This document shows, in pieces, positions 14,225 through 21,058 of a stretch of 21,058 nt of DNA. Location of the stretch: the NCBI GenBank assembly GCA_039180865.1, contig JBCDCZ010000043.1, positions 1-21,058 of the forward strand, in the 5' to 3' direction. Position numbers and translations under genes: made by a program. The notes beneath the pieces were generated by a model, which saw nothing but the letters and a program-made list of their open reading frames with translations, was not told the DNA's origin and ran no database searches. The stretch comes from JBCDCU01 sp039180865. GTDB taxonomy: Bacteria; Pseudomonadota; Alphaproteobacteria; Rhizobiales; JACESI01. How positions within the stretch are numbered: the first letter of the stretch is position 1; every line of letters starts with the position of its first letter.

Positions 14225-14854
14225 TTAAACTGAGCCAGCACGCAGAGCCGTTGAGGATTGGTGCGACCGGGGCGCATGGAGGAACGTCCAGGCGGGCGCT
14301 GAAAGTGATTTCAGATTGCCTGCATCGCTTTCCTCAACGCGATACTCGGAGAATTTCCGCGCCATACGCGATGAACGGGCAGCCAGGGTGTGCCCGGGAC
14401 GGTCGACAACAGCAATCGGCATGGACCGTACGATATCTTCCCAGCGCTCCCATTTATGAAAATGGGTGAGATTGTCTGCCCCCATGACCCAGATGAACCG
14501 CACTGCAGGATAGCGCGCCCGCAAATAGAGAACGAGGTCGGCGGAGTATCGGGTGTTCAGGGTTTTCTCAAGGCCGGTAACGTCGATCCGTGGGTTATCG
14601 ATAAGCTTGTGGGAAAGCGCAATTCGGTCTTCCAGTTCAGGCAGGCCGGAATGGTCCTTGAGCGGGTTTCCAGGCGAAACCATCCACCATAGCCTCTTGA
14701 GCGCAAGGCGCTTCATTGCGGTCTCAGCGACATGGACGTGTCCCTCATGGGGCGGATTGAACGAGCCGCCGTAAAGTCCCACTGCCATGCCATCCTCGAC
14801 AAAGGGGACCTTGAGCGCGTCCTTAAAGGACCAAAGCTTGTGGGGTTGTCGCAT
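14225..14854 (-). CDS. nadD: Nicotinate-nucleotide adenylyltransferase
   Basis: 209 aa. Makes deamido-NAD from nicotinate mononucleotide and ATP in NAD biosynthesis. Nucleotidyltransferase motif GGSFNPPHEGH (29-39); WWMVSPGNPLK (56-66), a typical alphaproteobacterial NadD segment; WVMGADNL (substrate loop); C-terminal SSTALR (200-205), the ISSTxIR motif. The start at 14854 gives a 22-residue leader ending VEDGMAVG, resembling the VE-x-GM-x-VG of rhizobial NadD; a second ATG at 14788 has GAGGA close upstream and would give 187 aa. Last gene of the obgE-proB-proA-nadD cluster, 67 nt after proA. The ribosome silencing factor rsfS, which often follows nadD, is absent. Confidence 0.93.
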   Translation of the reverse strand: MRQPHKLWSFKDALKVPFVEDGMAVGLYGGSFNPPHEGHVHVAETAMKRLALKRLWWMVSPGNPLKDHSGLPELEDRIALSHKLIDNPRIDVTGLEKTLNTRYSADLVLYLRARYPAVRFIWVMGADNLTHFHKWERWEDIVRSMPIAVVDRPGHTLAARSSRMARKFSEYRVEESDAGNLKSLSAPAWTFLHAPRSHQSSTALRAGSV

Positions 14855-14921
14855 TAGACCGGCGCCGGAGAGGAAAGTGTCTAGTCCTGTTGGAAATGCA
14901 AGGGCCGTTGAGGAGCCATCA

Positions 14922-16223
14922 TCAGGAACGTGTCTGGCCAGACCCGCGCACCTGATATTGGAAACTCGTCAATTGCTCGAGGCCGACGGGACCGCGCGCA
15001 TGCATCTTGCCGGTCGCAATGCCGATCTCGGCTCCCATTCCGAATTCCCCGCCATCTGCGAATTGCGTCGAGGCATTGTGCAGGAGGATCGCCGAATCGA
15101 CCTCCCGGAAGAAGCGGTCCGCGACCGCGCCATTTTCCGTGATCACCGCCTCAGTATGATTTGATGAATAGGTCCGGATATGGTCGAGCGCGCCATCAAG
15201 GCCCGGCACGACGCGCATAGATACGACCGCATCAAGGTATTCGGTACGCCAGTCTTCTTCACTCGCCGGTTTCGCTTCAGCGACAAGGGCTTGAACGGTC
15301 TCATCGCCACGGACTTCGCAGCCCTGTTTCAACAACGCTTCGCAGACGGGCTGAACATGGCTTTGCGCAACGGCTGCGTCAATCAGAACCGTTTCGACGG
15401 CCCCGCAAATCCCAGTGCGTCGCATCTTTGCGTTCGCCACAACGTCCACGCTCATATCGAGCTTTGCGTCCTGATCGATGAAGATGTGGCAGAGCCCTTC
15501 AAGGTGAGCGAAAACCGGAACACGGGCTTCATTTTGAACCCGTTCAACAAGCCCTTTGCCGCCACGCGGAACGATGACGTCAATCGCGCCGTCCAGGCCA
15601 CTCAACATGAGTGCGACGGCAAAACGATCTGATGTTGGCACGATCTGAATGGCCGTCTCCGGCAGACCGGCAGCTTTGAGGCCGTCTGTCAGGCAAGCAT
15701 GGATCGCCCGGCTTGAGTGGAAGGAATCGGAGCCACCGCGCAAGATTGAAGCATTACCCGCTTTCAGGCAGAGGGCTCCCGCATCCGCAGTCACGTTGGG
15801 TCTGCTTTCAAAAATAACGCCAATCACGCCGAGCGGTGTGCTCACCCTGGATATATCGAGGCCATTCGGGCGCTGCCATTGCGCGATCACCCGACCAACC
15901 GGGTCATCCAATGCGGCTATCGCTTCCAGTCCTTCCGCGATACCGGAAATCCGTTCACGCGTTAGCTGCAGCCGGTCTAGCATCGCTGCAGACAGGCCAT
16001 TCTCGCGCCCGACCGCCATATCGATTTGGTTTGCTTTAAGGATCTCGGCCTCACGGTCACGCATAGCCTGGGCGGCAGCGGTAAGAGCCGCGTTTTTTTG
16101 TTCCGTCGGCGCTGTAGCCAGTTGATGGGCGGCGTCGCGCGCATTGTGTCCAAGCGCCTGCATAACGCTCGCGACATCATTGTGCGTCTTTGTATCGAGG
16201 TTTTCGATGGCTTCGACCTGCAT
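14922..16223 (-). CDS. proA: Gamma-glutamyl phosphate reductase
   Basis: 433 aa. NADPH-dependent reduction of gamma-glutamyl phosphate to glutamate semialdehyde, the second step of proline biosynthesis. Aldehyde-dehydrogenase fold. The catalytic cysteine is C273 in MRRTGICGAVET; IFESRPNVT (137-145) and ILRGGSDSFHSS are cofactor-site motifs; VPRGGKGLV (218-226) and the C-terminal FGMGAEIGIATGKMHARGPV are family signatures. AAGGAG (16231-16236) seven bases from the ATG fixes the start. Directly downstream of proB (73 nt), whose product supplies the unstable substrate; the two enzymes are thought to channel it. Confidence 0.98.
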   Translation of the reverse strand: MQVEAIENLDTKTHNDVASVMQALGHNARDAAHQLATAPTEQKNAALTAAAQAMRDREAEILKANQIDMAVGRENGLSAAMLDRLQLTRERISGIAEGLEAIAALDDPVGRVIAQWQRPNGLDISRVSTPLGVIGVIFESRPNVTADAGALCLKAGNASILRGGSDSFHSSRAIHACLTDGLKAAGLPETAIQIVPTSDRFAVALMLSGLDGAIDVIVPRGGKGLVERVQNEARVPVFAHLEGLCHIFIDQDAKLDMSVDVVANAKMRRTGICGAVETVLIDAAVAQSHVQPVCEALLKQGCEVRGDETVQALVAEAKPASEEDWRTEYLDAVVSMRVVPGLDGALDHIRTYSSNHTEAVITENGAVADRFFREVDSAILLHNASTQFADGGEFGMGAEIGIATGKMHARGPVGLEQLTSFQYQVRGSGQTRS

Positions 16224-16296
16224 GACCCGGCTCCTTTAGCCCTCCAACAGAGGTGTGCTTAATAAGCGAAACCGTGAAGAGCGGCAAGCGTTGTCC

Positions 16297-17481
16297 CTAT
16301 TTACCTGACAGCCCCATCCCCGCGCTTTGGGCCGAAGCCTCACGCAAGACCAGGTCATCACGATGTATGAGGGCTGCACGTGGAGGGTATCCAAGAACGG
16401 CTTCAATATCACCGCTTCGAAGCCCGACAATCCGACGTGCATCGGCCACGTCGTAGCCGACAAGACCGCGGCCGATTTCTCGCCCGTCGGGATCCTGCAC
16501 GAGAACCGTGTCACCGCGTTCGAATGTTCCTGATACAGAGGTCACACCTGCCGGAAGAAGACTGCGTCCCTTTTTGAGCGCGTCGACGGCCCCATGATCG
16601 ACCGTCAGCGTGCCATGGGGTTCGAGATGACCTGAGATCCACTTCTTGCGGGCCGTAACAGGGTTCTTTCGAGCTGCAAAGAGCGTTGAAAACGCGCCCT
16701 CTTCAATCCTTTTCAACGGGTTCAATTCTTTGCCTGATGCAATCAGCATGGCCGTTCCGCCTTCGGCCGCAATCTTGGCGGCCTCGATCTTCGTGCGCAT
16801 CCCACCGGATGCAAACGCCGTTCCGGATGCGCCAGCCATCGCCTCTATTTCCGGCGTGATCTCGGCTACATCAGCAATGTGACGGGCGTTGGGATCGACT
16901 TGCGGCGGAGCGCTATAAAGCCCGTCAACATCGGAGAGGAGCACGAGGCAATCCGCCCCCGCCATGGTGGCGACACGTGCGCCCAGGCGATCATTATCGC
17001 CGTAACGGATTTCCTGCGTCGCAACAGTATCATTCTCATTGATAATCGGGACCGCTCCGACCCTCAGGAGCGTTTCAATCGTGGCGCGGGCATTGAGATA
17101 GCGCCGTCTTTCTTCGGTGTCCGAAAGAGTGAGCAAGATCTGTCCAGTCGTCAGAGCGTGGCGGCGAAAGGCTTCATCCCAGGCTCTTGCAAGGGCAATC
17201 TGACCGGTAGCAGCCGCCGCCTGACTCTCCTCTAACTTCAGGGCACCACCGGCCAGGCCGAGGACGTGACGGCCAAGGGCGATAGCGCCGGAAGAAACGA
17301 CAAGGATATGCGCTTCCTCAGCCTTCAAGGCCGCCATGTCGTCAGCAAGAGAATCAAGCCATTCATGCCTGAGGCGCCCGCTTTCATGATCAACAAGAAG
17401 GGCGGAGCCGACTTTAACGACAACCCGCTTGTAGCCCCTCAGCGAATGCGCCGGATGCTTATCGATAACGTTGTCTTTCAT
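16297..17481 (-). CDS. proB: Glutamate 5-kinase
   Basis: 394 aa. Phosphorylates glutamate with ATP, the first and feedback-controlled step of proline synthesis. Amino-acid kinase domain with VVKVGSALL near residue 21, VSSGAIALG, INENDTVA, YGDNDRLGA and LLSDVDGLY, then GTAFASGGMRTKIEAAKIA. A C-terminal PUA domain (about residues 285-365) is present, as in E. coli ProB; some bacteria lack it. The ATG at 17481 is used: its A is also the last base of the obgE stop (TGATG), and GGAG (17491-17494) lies within the obgE end, so translation is probably coupled. An immediately upstream in-frame TTG is less likely. proA follows. Confidence 0.97.
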   Translation of the reverse strand: MKDNVIDKHPAHSLRGYKRVVVKVGSALLVDHESGRLRHEWLDSLADDMAALKAEEAHILVVSSGAIALGRHVLGLAGGALKLEESQAAAATGQIALARAWDEAFRRHALTTGQILLTLSDTEERRRYLNARATIETLLRVGAVPIINENDTVATQEIRYGDNDRLGARVATMAGADCLVLLSDVDGLYSAPPQVDPNARHIADVAEITPEIEAMAGASGTAFASGGMRTKIEAAKIAAEGGTAMLIASGKELNPLKRIEEGAFSTLFAARKNPVTARKKWISGHLEPHGTLTVDHGAVDALKKGRSLLPAGVTSVSGTFERGDTVLVQDPDGREIGRGLVGYDVADARRIVGLRSGDIEAVLGYPPRAALIHRDDLVLREASAQSAGMGLSGK

Positions 17482-18521
17482 CAAACCGGACTCCAGCCGG
17501 CTTCCGCCTGATCGGTACCGCTTTCTGCCTTACGCGCCTCGTCAATCACCGCGAGGAGCGCGCGGAGAACGTCATCGATCCCCTCGCGGCTCACGGAAGA
17601 AACCGGCAGAACACGCTGTCCGCATGCGGCCTCAAGCGCGGCGACCCGTTCCTTTTTCGTCTCTGGATCAAGGGCGTCGATCTTGGTGAGTGCCACAAGT
17701 TCCGGTTTATCCTCCAGACCATTGGCGTAAGCATCGAGTTCACCGCGCACGATTTCGTAGGCGTGGGCGACGTCATCCTGGGTCCCGTCAACCAAGTGGA
17801 GATTGACCGCACAGCGTTCAACATGGCCCAAAAAGCGATCCCCGATCCCGATGCCTTCGTGAGCCCCTTCAATCAGTCCGGGAATATCCGCCAGGACAAA
17901 TTCCCGCTCATCGATCCCGACAACGCCGAGATTGGGATGAAGTGTTGTGAAGGGATAATCGGCAATCTTCGGTTTCGCCGCGGAGACGCTTGCAAGGAAG
18001 GTCGATTTTCCGGCGTTCGGCATTCCGACTAACCCGGCGTCGGCGATCAATTTCAAACGCAGCCAGATCGTGCGGACTTCTGCAGGCTCTCCTGGATTGG
18101 CATGGCGCGGAGCCTGATTGGTAGACGATTTGAAGTGTGCATTGCCAAACCCGCCATTACCGCCGCGGCCAATGCGCACCTTCTCCCCGACTTCCGTTAG
18201 ATCGGCGATGACCGTTTCGTTGTCTTCTTCAAAAACCTGCGTTCCGACAGGGACTTTCAGGATTGCATCAGCCCCGTTCGCCCCGTGCCGGTTCTTTCCC
18301 ATCCCATGGCCGCCGGTTTTCGCTTTGAAATGCTGCTGATAACGAAAATCGATAAGGGTGTTCAGGCCATCGACGCATTCCACATAAACATGGCCGCCGC
18401 GCCCGCCGTCACCGCCGTCGGGTCCGCCATATTCAATGTATTTCTCCCGCCGGAAGGAGACGGACCCTGCACCACCCGCCCCGGAAGAAATATAGACTTT
18501 GGCCTGATCGAGAAACTTCAT
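17481..18521 (-). CDS. obgE: GTPase ObgE/CgtA
   Basis: 346 aa. Essential GTPase that binds the large ribosomal subunit and links ribosome assembly to growth and stress. Glycine-rich Obg fold (1-158, with FRREKYIEYGGPDGGDGGRGG early); G1 loop GMPNAGKST (166-174); switch II DIPG (212-215) followed by LIEGAHEGIGIG; G4 TKID (279-282); G5 near VSSVSREG. The acidic C-terminal tail is short. The MKFLDQAKVY start is canonical, but there is no well-spaced Shine-Dalgarno: AGGGG ends one base before the ATG and is part of a 7-bp hairpin. First gene of the cluster. Upstream lies the DUF3833 gene, not the common rplU-rpmA pair. Confidence 0.98.
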   Translation of the reverse strand: MKFLDQAKVYISSGAGGAGSVSFRREKYIEYGGPDGGDGGRGGHVYVECVDGLNTLIDFRYQQHFKAKTGGHGMGKNRHGANGADAILKVPVGTQVFEEDNETVIADLTEVGEKVRIGRGGNGGFGNAHFKSSTNQAPRHANPGEPAEVRTIWLRLKLIADAGLVGMPNAGKSTFLASVSAAKPKIADYPFTTLHPNLGVVGIDEREFVLADIPGLIEGAHEGIGIGDRFLGHVERCAVNLHLVDGTQDDVAHAYEIVRGELDAYANGLEDKPELVALTKIDALDPETKKERVAALEAACGQRVLPVSSVSREGIDDVLRALLAVIDEARKAESGTDQAEAGWSPV

Positions 18522-18546
18522 GCCCCTGTCATTGTGAATCAGGGGC
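18522..18546 (-). promoter_or_regulatory. Hairpin abutting the obgE start codon
   Basis: GCCCCTG (18522-18528) and CAGGGGC (18540-18546) form a perfect 7-bp stem with an 11-nt loop. In the obgE mRNA the 3' arm ends at the base before AUG, so the structure would cover the initiation region and the only purine-rich stretch near it. Possible translational control; it could be chance. Confidence 0.45.
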
Positions 18547-18638
18547 GCAAAGGCAAGAATTTTCTGCCCGAAGGGAGTTTTGACCGGATGTCACTTAACC
18601 GCGCTCAACGGTAACCAAATCAATCAGCAAGAAAGATG

Positions 18639-19340
18639 CTAAAACTTTGGCGCGACCAGAGTTTCTTCGTTTTCGACCCGCACGAAGTTGATTGCTTCGC
18701 GCCCGACCGACACGAATTTCCGCAAATCAACATTGATTTCGAGGAGGCCATTCTCACGAAAAATCCAGTTCTCACGATGTGTGATCTCAATCGGCTCTTT
18801 GTCGTCACCGCGCTCGAATGTTTTCACATATTTCAGTTTCGCGCGGCGACCGTTGAGCTTCAGTTCGGCCTTCTCCTGGATCTCCGAGCTTTCCGCGATA
18901 TAGGTATCCGGACCGGTTTTGGTAAACCGCCAGACGCGTTGCTCGTTCTGACCAAAAGCATATTGATATGTTTCGACGAGGGTCAGAACCTTGCCGTCCC
19001 AGGTACCACGCGCTCGCATGCGGAACGAACGCGCGACGCCGACCGTCTTTGAAGAAATACTTCCGCGCGCGACCGTCTCACCAGCGAAAAATCCCTCGAG
19101 AGTGAACTCTTTTTGCAGATTCGCCGTTGCTTCAGGCGCGAGCCCAAGCTGTTCTGCGGTCTGTTCCTCGGCAATTCCACCAGGGGCGACAGGAGCCAGC
19201 GAAAGCGAGGATGGCGCGATGTCGGCGGTTGGTAAACGCTCAGGGTTCGCGCGCGGCGCCGGCACAGTTGCCTGCGCGAAGGCCGCACTCAGACTGACCG
19301 AAAGAAAAAACGGCAAGAAAACCCCGATAAGGCGCACCAT
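18639..19340 (-). CDS. Exported DUF3833-family protein
   Basis: 233 aa, function unknown. A signal peptide is clear: MVRL, a hydrophobic core IGVFLPFFLSVSLSA, and a likely cleavage after AAFA (about residue 22). Then a Pro/Ala-rich linker (about 23-65), followed by a domain starting EFTLEGFFAGETVARGSI with TWDGKVLTLVETYQYAFG and RVWRFTKTGPDTYIA, the pattern of DUF3833 (small beta-rich periplasmic or lipoprotein domains). No lipobox cysteine is present, so it is probably soluble and periplasmic. The ATG at 19340 is chosen for the signal peptide; the frame could begin at a TTG 33 nt earlier. It lies alone between obgE (118-nt gap) and the phytase-like gene (171-nt gap), all on the same strand. 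Confidence 0.78.
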   Translation of the reverse strand: MVRLIGVFLPFFLSVSLSAAFAQATVPAPRANPERLPTADIAPSSLSLAPVAPGGIAEEQTAEQLGLAPEATANLQKEFTLEGFFAGETVARGSISSKTVGVARSFRMRARGTWDGKVLTLVETYQYAFGQNEQRVWRFTKTGPDTYIAESSEIQEKAELKLNGRRAKLKYVKTFERGDDKEPIEITHRENWIFRENGLLEINVDLRKFVSVGREAINFVRVENEETLVAPKF

Positions 19341-19511
19341 TACCCCACTCTTTCCAAATGAAACCCAACCCAAATCACCACGCGGTGATCCTATTTGTTA
19401 GCTGAATTGCCGGCGCTTCACAAATTGTGTGCGCTCTCAGAACATGGAAGATCCACAATTCCCGGACCATCTGCCAATTGATTGTTTCCGAACGATAGAC
19501 GTTGCGACATA
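19341..19511 (-). promoter_or_regulatory. Spacer upstream of the DUF3833 gene with two palindromes
   Basis: 171 nt without a gene. ATCACC-ACGC-GGTGAT (19374-19389) is a perfect 6-bp inverted repeat. CACAA-A-TTGTG (19419-19429) is the reverse complement of the palindrome upstream of smc. A weak promoter candidate TTGTGA (19423-19418) / 17-base spacer / TAACAA (19400-19395) faces the DUF3833 gene and overlaps the second palindrome. No terminator with a T-run is seen after the phytase-like gene. Confidence 0.35.
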
Positions 19512-20546
19512 TCAATCGCGAAGTGCAAATTCCAGAAAGATCGTACGCTGTAGGATCGAAAAATTGTCATCTGACAAAAGCGCAACGATCGTCTCGCCTT
19601 CAGAATTTCGATAAACGGAGAGCCCTTCCATATTGTCGATGCGTTCAGAAAGCCCTGCTTCCAAAAGGACGCTTCCCTGTAACTCGGCACCATCGCGAAT
19701 CGTGTCTGCAGCAAAACGTCTCAGCCGCATTTCGACCCCGGTTCCAAGAGAAAAACCACGTTCCAGAATAAGCAGATCACCATTCGGCAGAAAATCGGCG
19801 TCGGTGACGCGATAGGTGCCATCGAGTGTGATCGTGAAACTCAGGACCTTTGTTCCTGCTGAATCCTCAGGATCGATGACCCATCCGATTGCATCGTCGC
19901 CTCGCCGTTTCCCGCGTTCGGACACAACGACCAGTCTACCCGATAGTGGCGTATTATCGCGACCGGTCGCAATTGCCTCAAGACCGGCATTCGGGTGAAG
20001 GTCTGCAAAGCCAGGCGGACTTTTCAATCGAACCGGGCGATCAAAATCCGGGTTACTCCCGGCGCTATAAACCGCAAGTTCATTGATCATCTCGAACGCC
20101 ACGAAAGCGCGGTCCTCCAGAAAAGTAATGGATTCGGCATCGATGAAAAATTTGACCGATTTCTCCCTTGATCCGTGCCCCGAGTAGACGCGCCCCATAC
20201 GCGCAGCGGTAAATGCACGAATCCCGCCATCGCCCTTTCTTTCGATTCCCGCACGAAACCAGAGCCCCGTATCAGTGACAGCGATCAGAGCGCGCCCATC
20301 TTCGAGCACCCGCACACCGGACAATCCACCGAAGGCTTTATCTTCTGAGGAGAGAACAACGCCGCCTTTGAACTCAAGCCCACCAAAGCGCATTTTCTCC
20401 GGTTCAGACGGTCGAAAAATCTCAATCGGATCAACGTCGACTTTGAGCGAGCGTTCGCGCCGGTCGTCCGCAATACCGGAAGGCGAAAGCACTACTGCCC
20501 CGGCGATAAACAGAACGGCAGCAACCATGCGCCAACCGGCGATCAC
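19512..20546 (-). CDS. Exported phytase-like / esterase-like protein
   Basis: 344 aa. Matches the phytase-like family (Pfam PF13449, annotated as esterase-like activity of phytase family): a likely beta-propeller with FGGLSGVRVLEDGRALIAVTD near the start, DAESITF, NAGLEAIA, and the C-terminal LLSDDNFSILQRTIFLEF, a strong family signature. An N-terminal signal peptide (hydrophobic VAAVLFIAGAVVL, cleavage near GIA-DD at about 27) predicts periplasmic location. It starts with GTG at 20546, whose TG bases are shared with the TGA of cobT (GTGA, 4-nt overlap); an ATG six codons later (20528) is possible. True substrate unknown; phytase activity is not shown for most members. Confidence 0.85.
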   Translation of the reverse strand: MIAGWRMVAAVLFIAGAVVLSPSGIADDRRERSLKVDVDPIEIFRPSEPEKMRFGGLEFKGGVVLSSEDKAFGGLSGVRVLEDGRALIAVTDTGLWFRAGIERKGDGGIRAFTAARMGRVYSGHGSREKSVKFFIDAESITFLEDRAFVAFEMINELAVYSAGSNPDFDRPVRLKSPPGFADLHPNAGLEAIATGRDNTPLSGRLVVVSERGKRRGDDAIGWVIDPEDSAGTKVLSFTITLDGTYRVTDADFLPNGDLLILERGFSLGTGVEMRLRRFAADTIRDGAELQGSVLLEAGLSERIDNMEGLSVYRNSEGETIVALLSDDNFSILQRTIFLEFALRD

Positions 20547-21058
20547 CGAACCACCCGGCCCCTTGTTGCCTTCGTCATGGTGCGAACAGTCTTCATCATG
20601 TCATCAGTGGTCGGCGGCGTTGCGATCGGCGCGCGTTGACCGACGAGGCGAGGATCCGCCATGTCCGACAGCTTGATGTTTTCATCAAAGAGTTCCGCGA
20701 GCTTATCTGTCATCGCACCCGCCAGTTCCTCTGCGTCCACAATTGTCAGCGCACGTTTGTAGTAGCGTGTCACATCATGCCCGATTCCGATCGCCAACAA
20801 TTGAACCGGCGAGCGGTTCTCGATCTCCTCGATCACGGCCCGCAGGTGTTTTTCGAGATAGTTTCCAGGATTAACCGAGAGCGTGGAATCATCGACCGGC
20901 GCACCATCGGAGATCATCATCAGGATCTTGCGGTTTTCGGTCCTGCCAATCAGCCGGTTATGGGCCCAAAGAAGCGCTTCGCCGTCGATATTTTCTTTCA
21001 GCAAACCTTCGCGCATCATGAGGCCGAGGTTGCGCCGTGCCCGGCGCCAAGGAGCATC
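20543..21058 (-). CDS. cobT: Aerobic cobaltochelatase subunit CobT (3' part, runs off the window)
   Basis: The last 171 codons are present; the frame is open to the right edge, so the start lies beyond it. CobT with CobS and CobN inserts cobalt into hydrogenobyrinic acid a,c-diamide in the aerobic cobalamin (vitamin B12) pathway; CobS-CobT is an AAA+/VWA chaperone pair. The segment is the VWA domain: APWRRARRNLGLMMREGLLK, NIDGEALLWAHNRL, then MMISDGAPVDDSTLSVNPGN with the metal-ion-dependent adhesion-type D-x-S/T residues, and LLAIGIGHDVTRYY. An ATG at 21019 lies inside the conserved region and is not the start. It overlaps the phytase-like gene by 4 nt. Confidence 0.96.
   Translation of the reverse strand, partial: DAPWRRARRNLGLMMREGLLKENIDGEALLWAHNRLIGRTENRKILMMISDGAPVDDSTLSVNPGNYLEKHLRAVIEEIENRSPVQLLAIGIGHDVTRYYKRALTIVDAEELAGAMTDKLAELFDENIKLSDMADPRLVGQRAPIATPPTTDDMMKTVRTMTKATRGRVVR

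Noticed and set aside
1..21058. Mobile elements, CRISPR, tRNA/rRNA genes, prophage, defence or biosynthetic clusters
   Set aside because: No transposase or integrase motif, no spaced repeat array, no cloverleaf or rRNA signature was seen, and spacers are short and accounted for.
1..21058. Replication origin or CtrA sites
   Set aside because: No cluster of DnaA boxes (TTATCCACA) and no clear TTAA-N7-TTAA pair was found despite the DUF721 and smc context.

Overview
The window is an ordinary chromosomal housekeeping segment of an alphaproteobacterium, most likely of the order Hyphomicrobiales (Rhizobiales) or a close relative. The reasons are the split F0 operon with two b-type subunits (b and b'), the DUF721 / DsbA-like lipoprotein / smc neighbourhood, the obgE-proB-proA-nadD cluster, and the aerobic-type cobaltochelatase subunit CobT next to a phytase-like protein. 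The genus cannot be told from sequence alone. I see no mobile element, CRISPR array, tRNA, rRNA, prophage or toxin-antitoxin module, and almost every reading frame has a clear family.

Layout, left to right. (1) 1-167: left edge with a terminator-like hairpin. (2) 168-785 (+): rnhB (RNase HII), converging on the F0 ATP synthase operon atpI-atpB-atpE-atpF'-atpF (3689 down to 889, - strand), which ends in a good intrinsic terminator at 827-851 and has a candidate promoter at 3800-3828. (3) 3864-10035 (+): DUF721/DciA-like protein, a DsbA-family predicted lipoprotein, the condensin SMC, and mutY overlapping smc by 4 nt: chromosome maintenance and repair plus envelope thiol chemistry. (4) 10193-11829 (+): glucokinase and a class I SAM methyltransferase. 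(5) glpK (-) converges on the methyltransferase and diverges from an SDR oxidoreductase (+). (6) 18521 down to 14225 (-): obgE-proB-proA-nadD, that is ribosome-assembly GTPase, two proline-biosynthesis steps and NAD synthesis. obgE and proB share one base of stop/start. (7) 19340 to 18639 (-): exported DUF3833 protein. (8) 21058 to 19512 (-): 3' part of cobT, overlapping by 4 nt an exported phytase-like protein.

The genes are familiar, so the points of interest are non-coding. They are a 214-nt atpE-atpF' spacer holding four consecutive inverted repeats; a structured atpI-atpB spacer in front of a TTG-initiated atpB; a 7-bp hairpin abutting the obgE start codon; an 11-bp palindrome CACAATTTGTG that occurs just upstream of smc and again upstream of DUF3833, with a one-mismatch copy near the left edge; and operator-like repeats upstream of the DsbA-like gene and of glk. 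I found no convincing undescribed multi-gene system.
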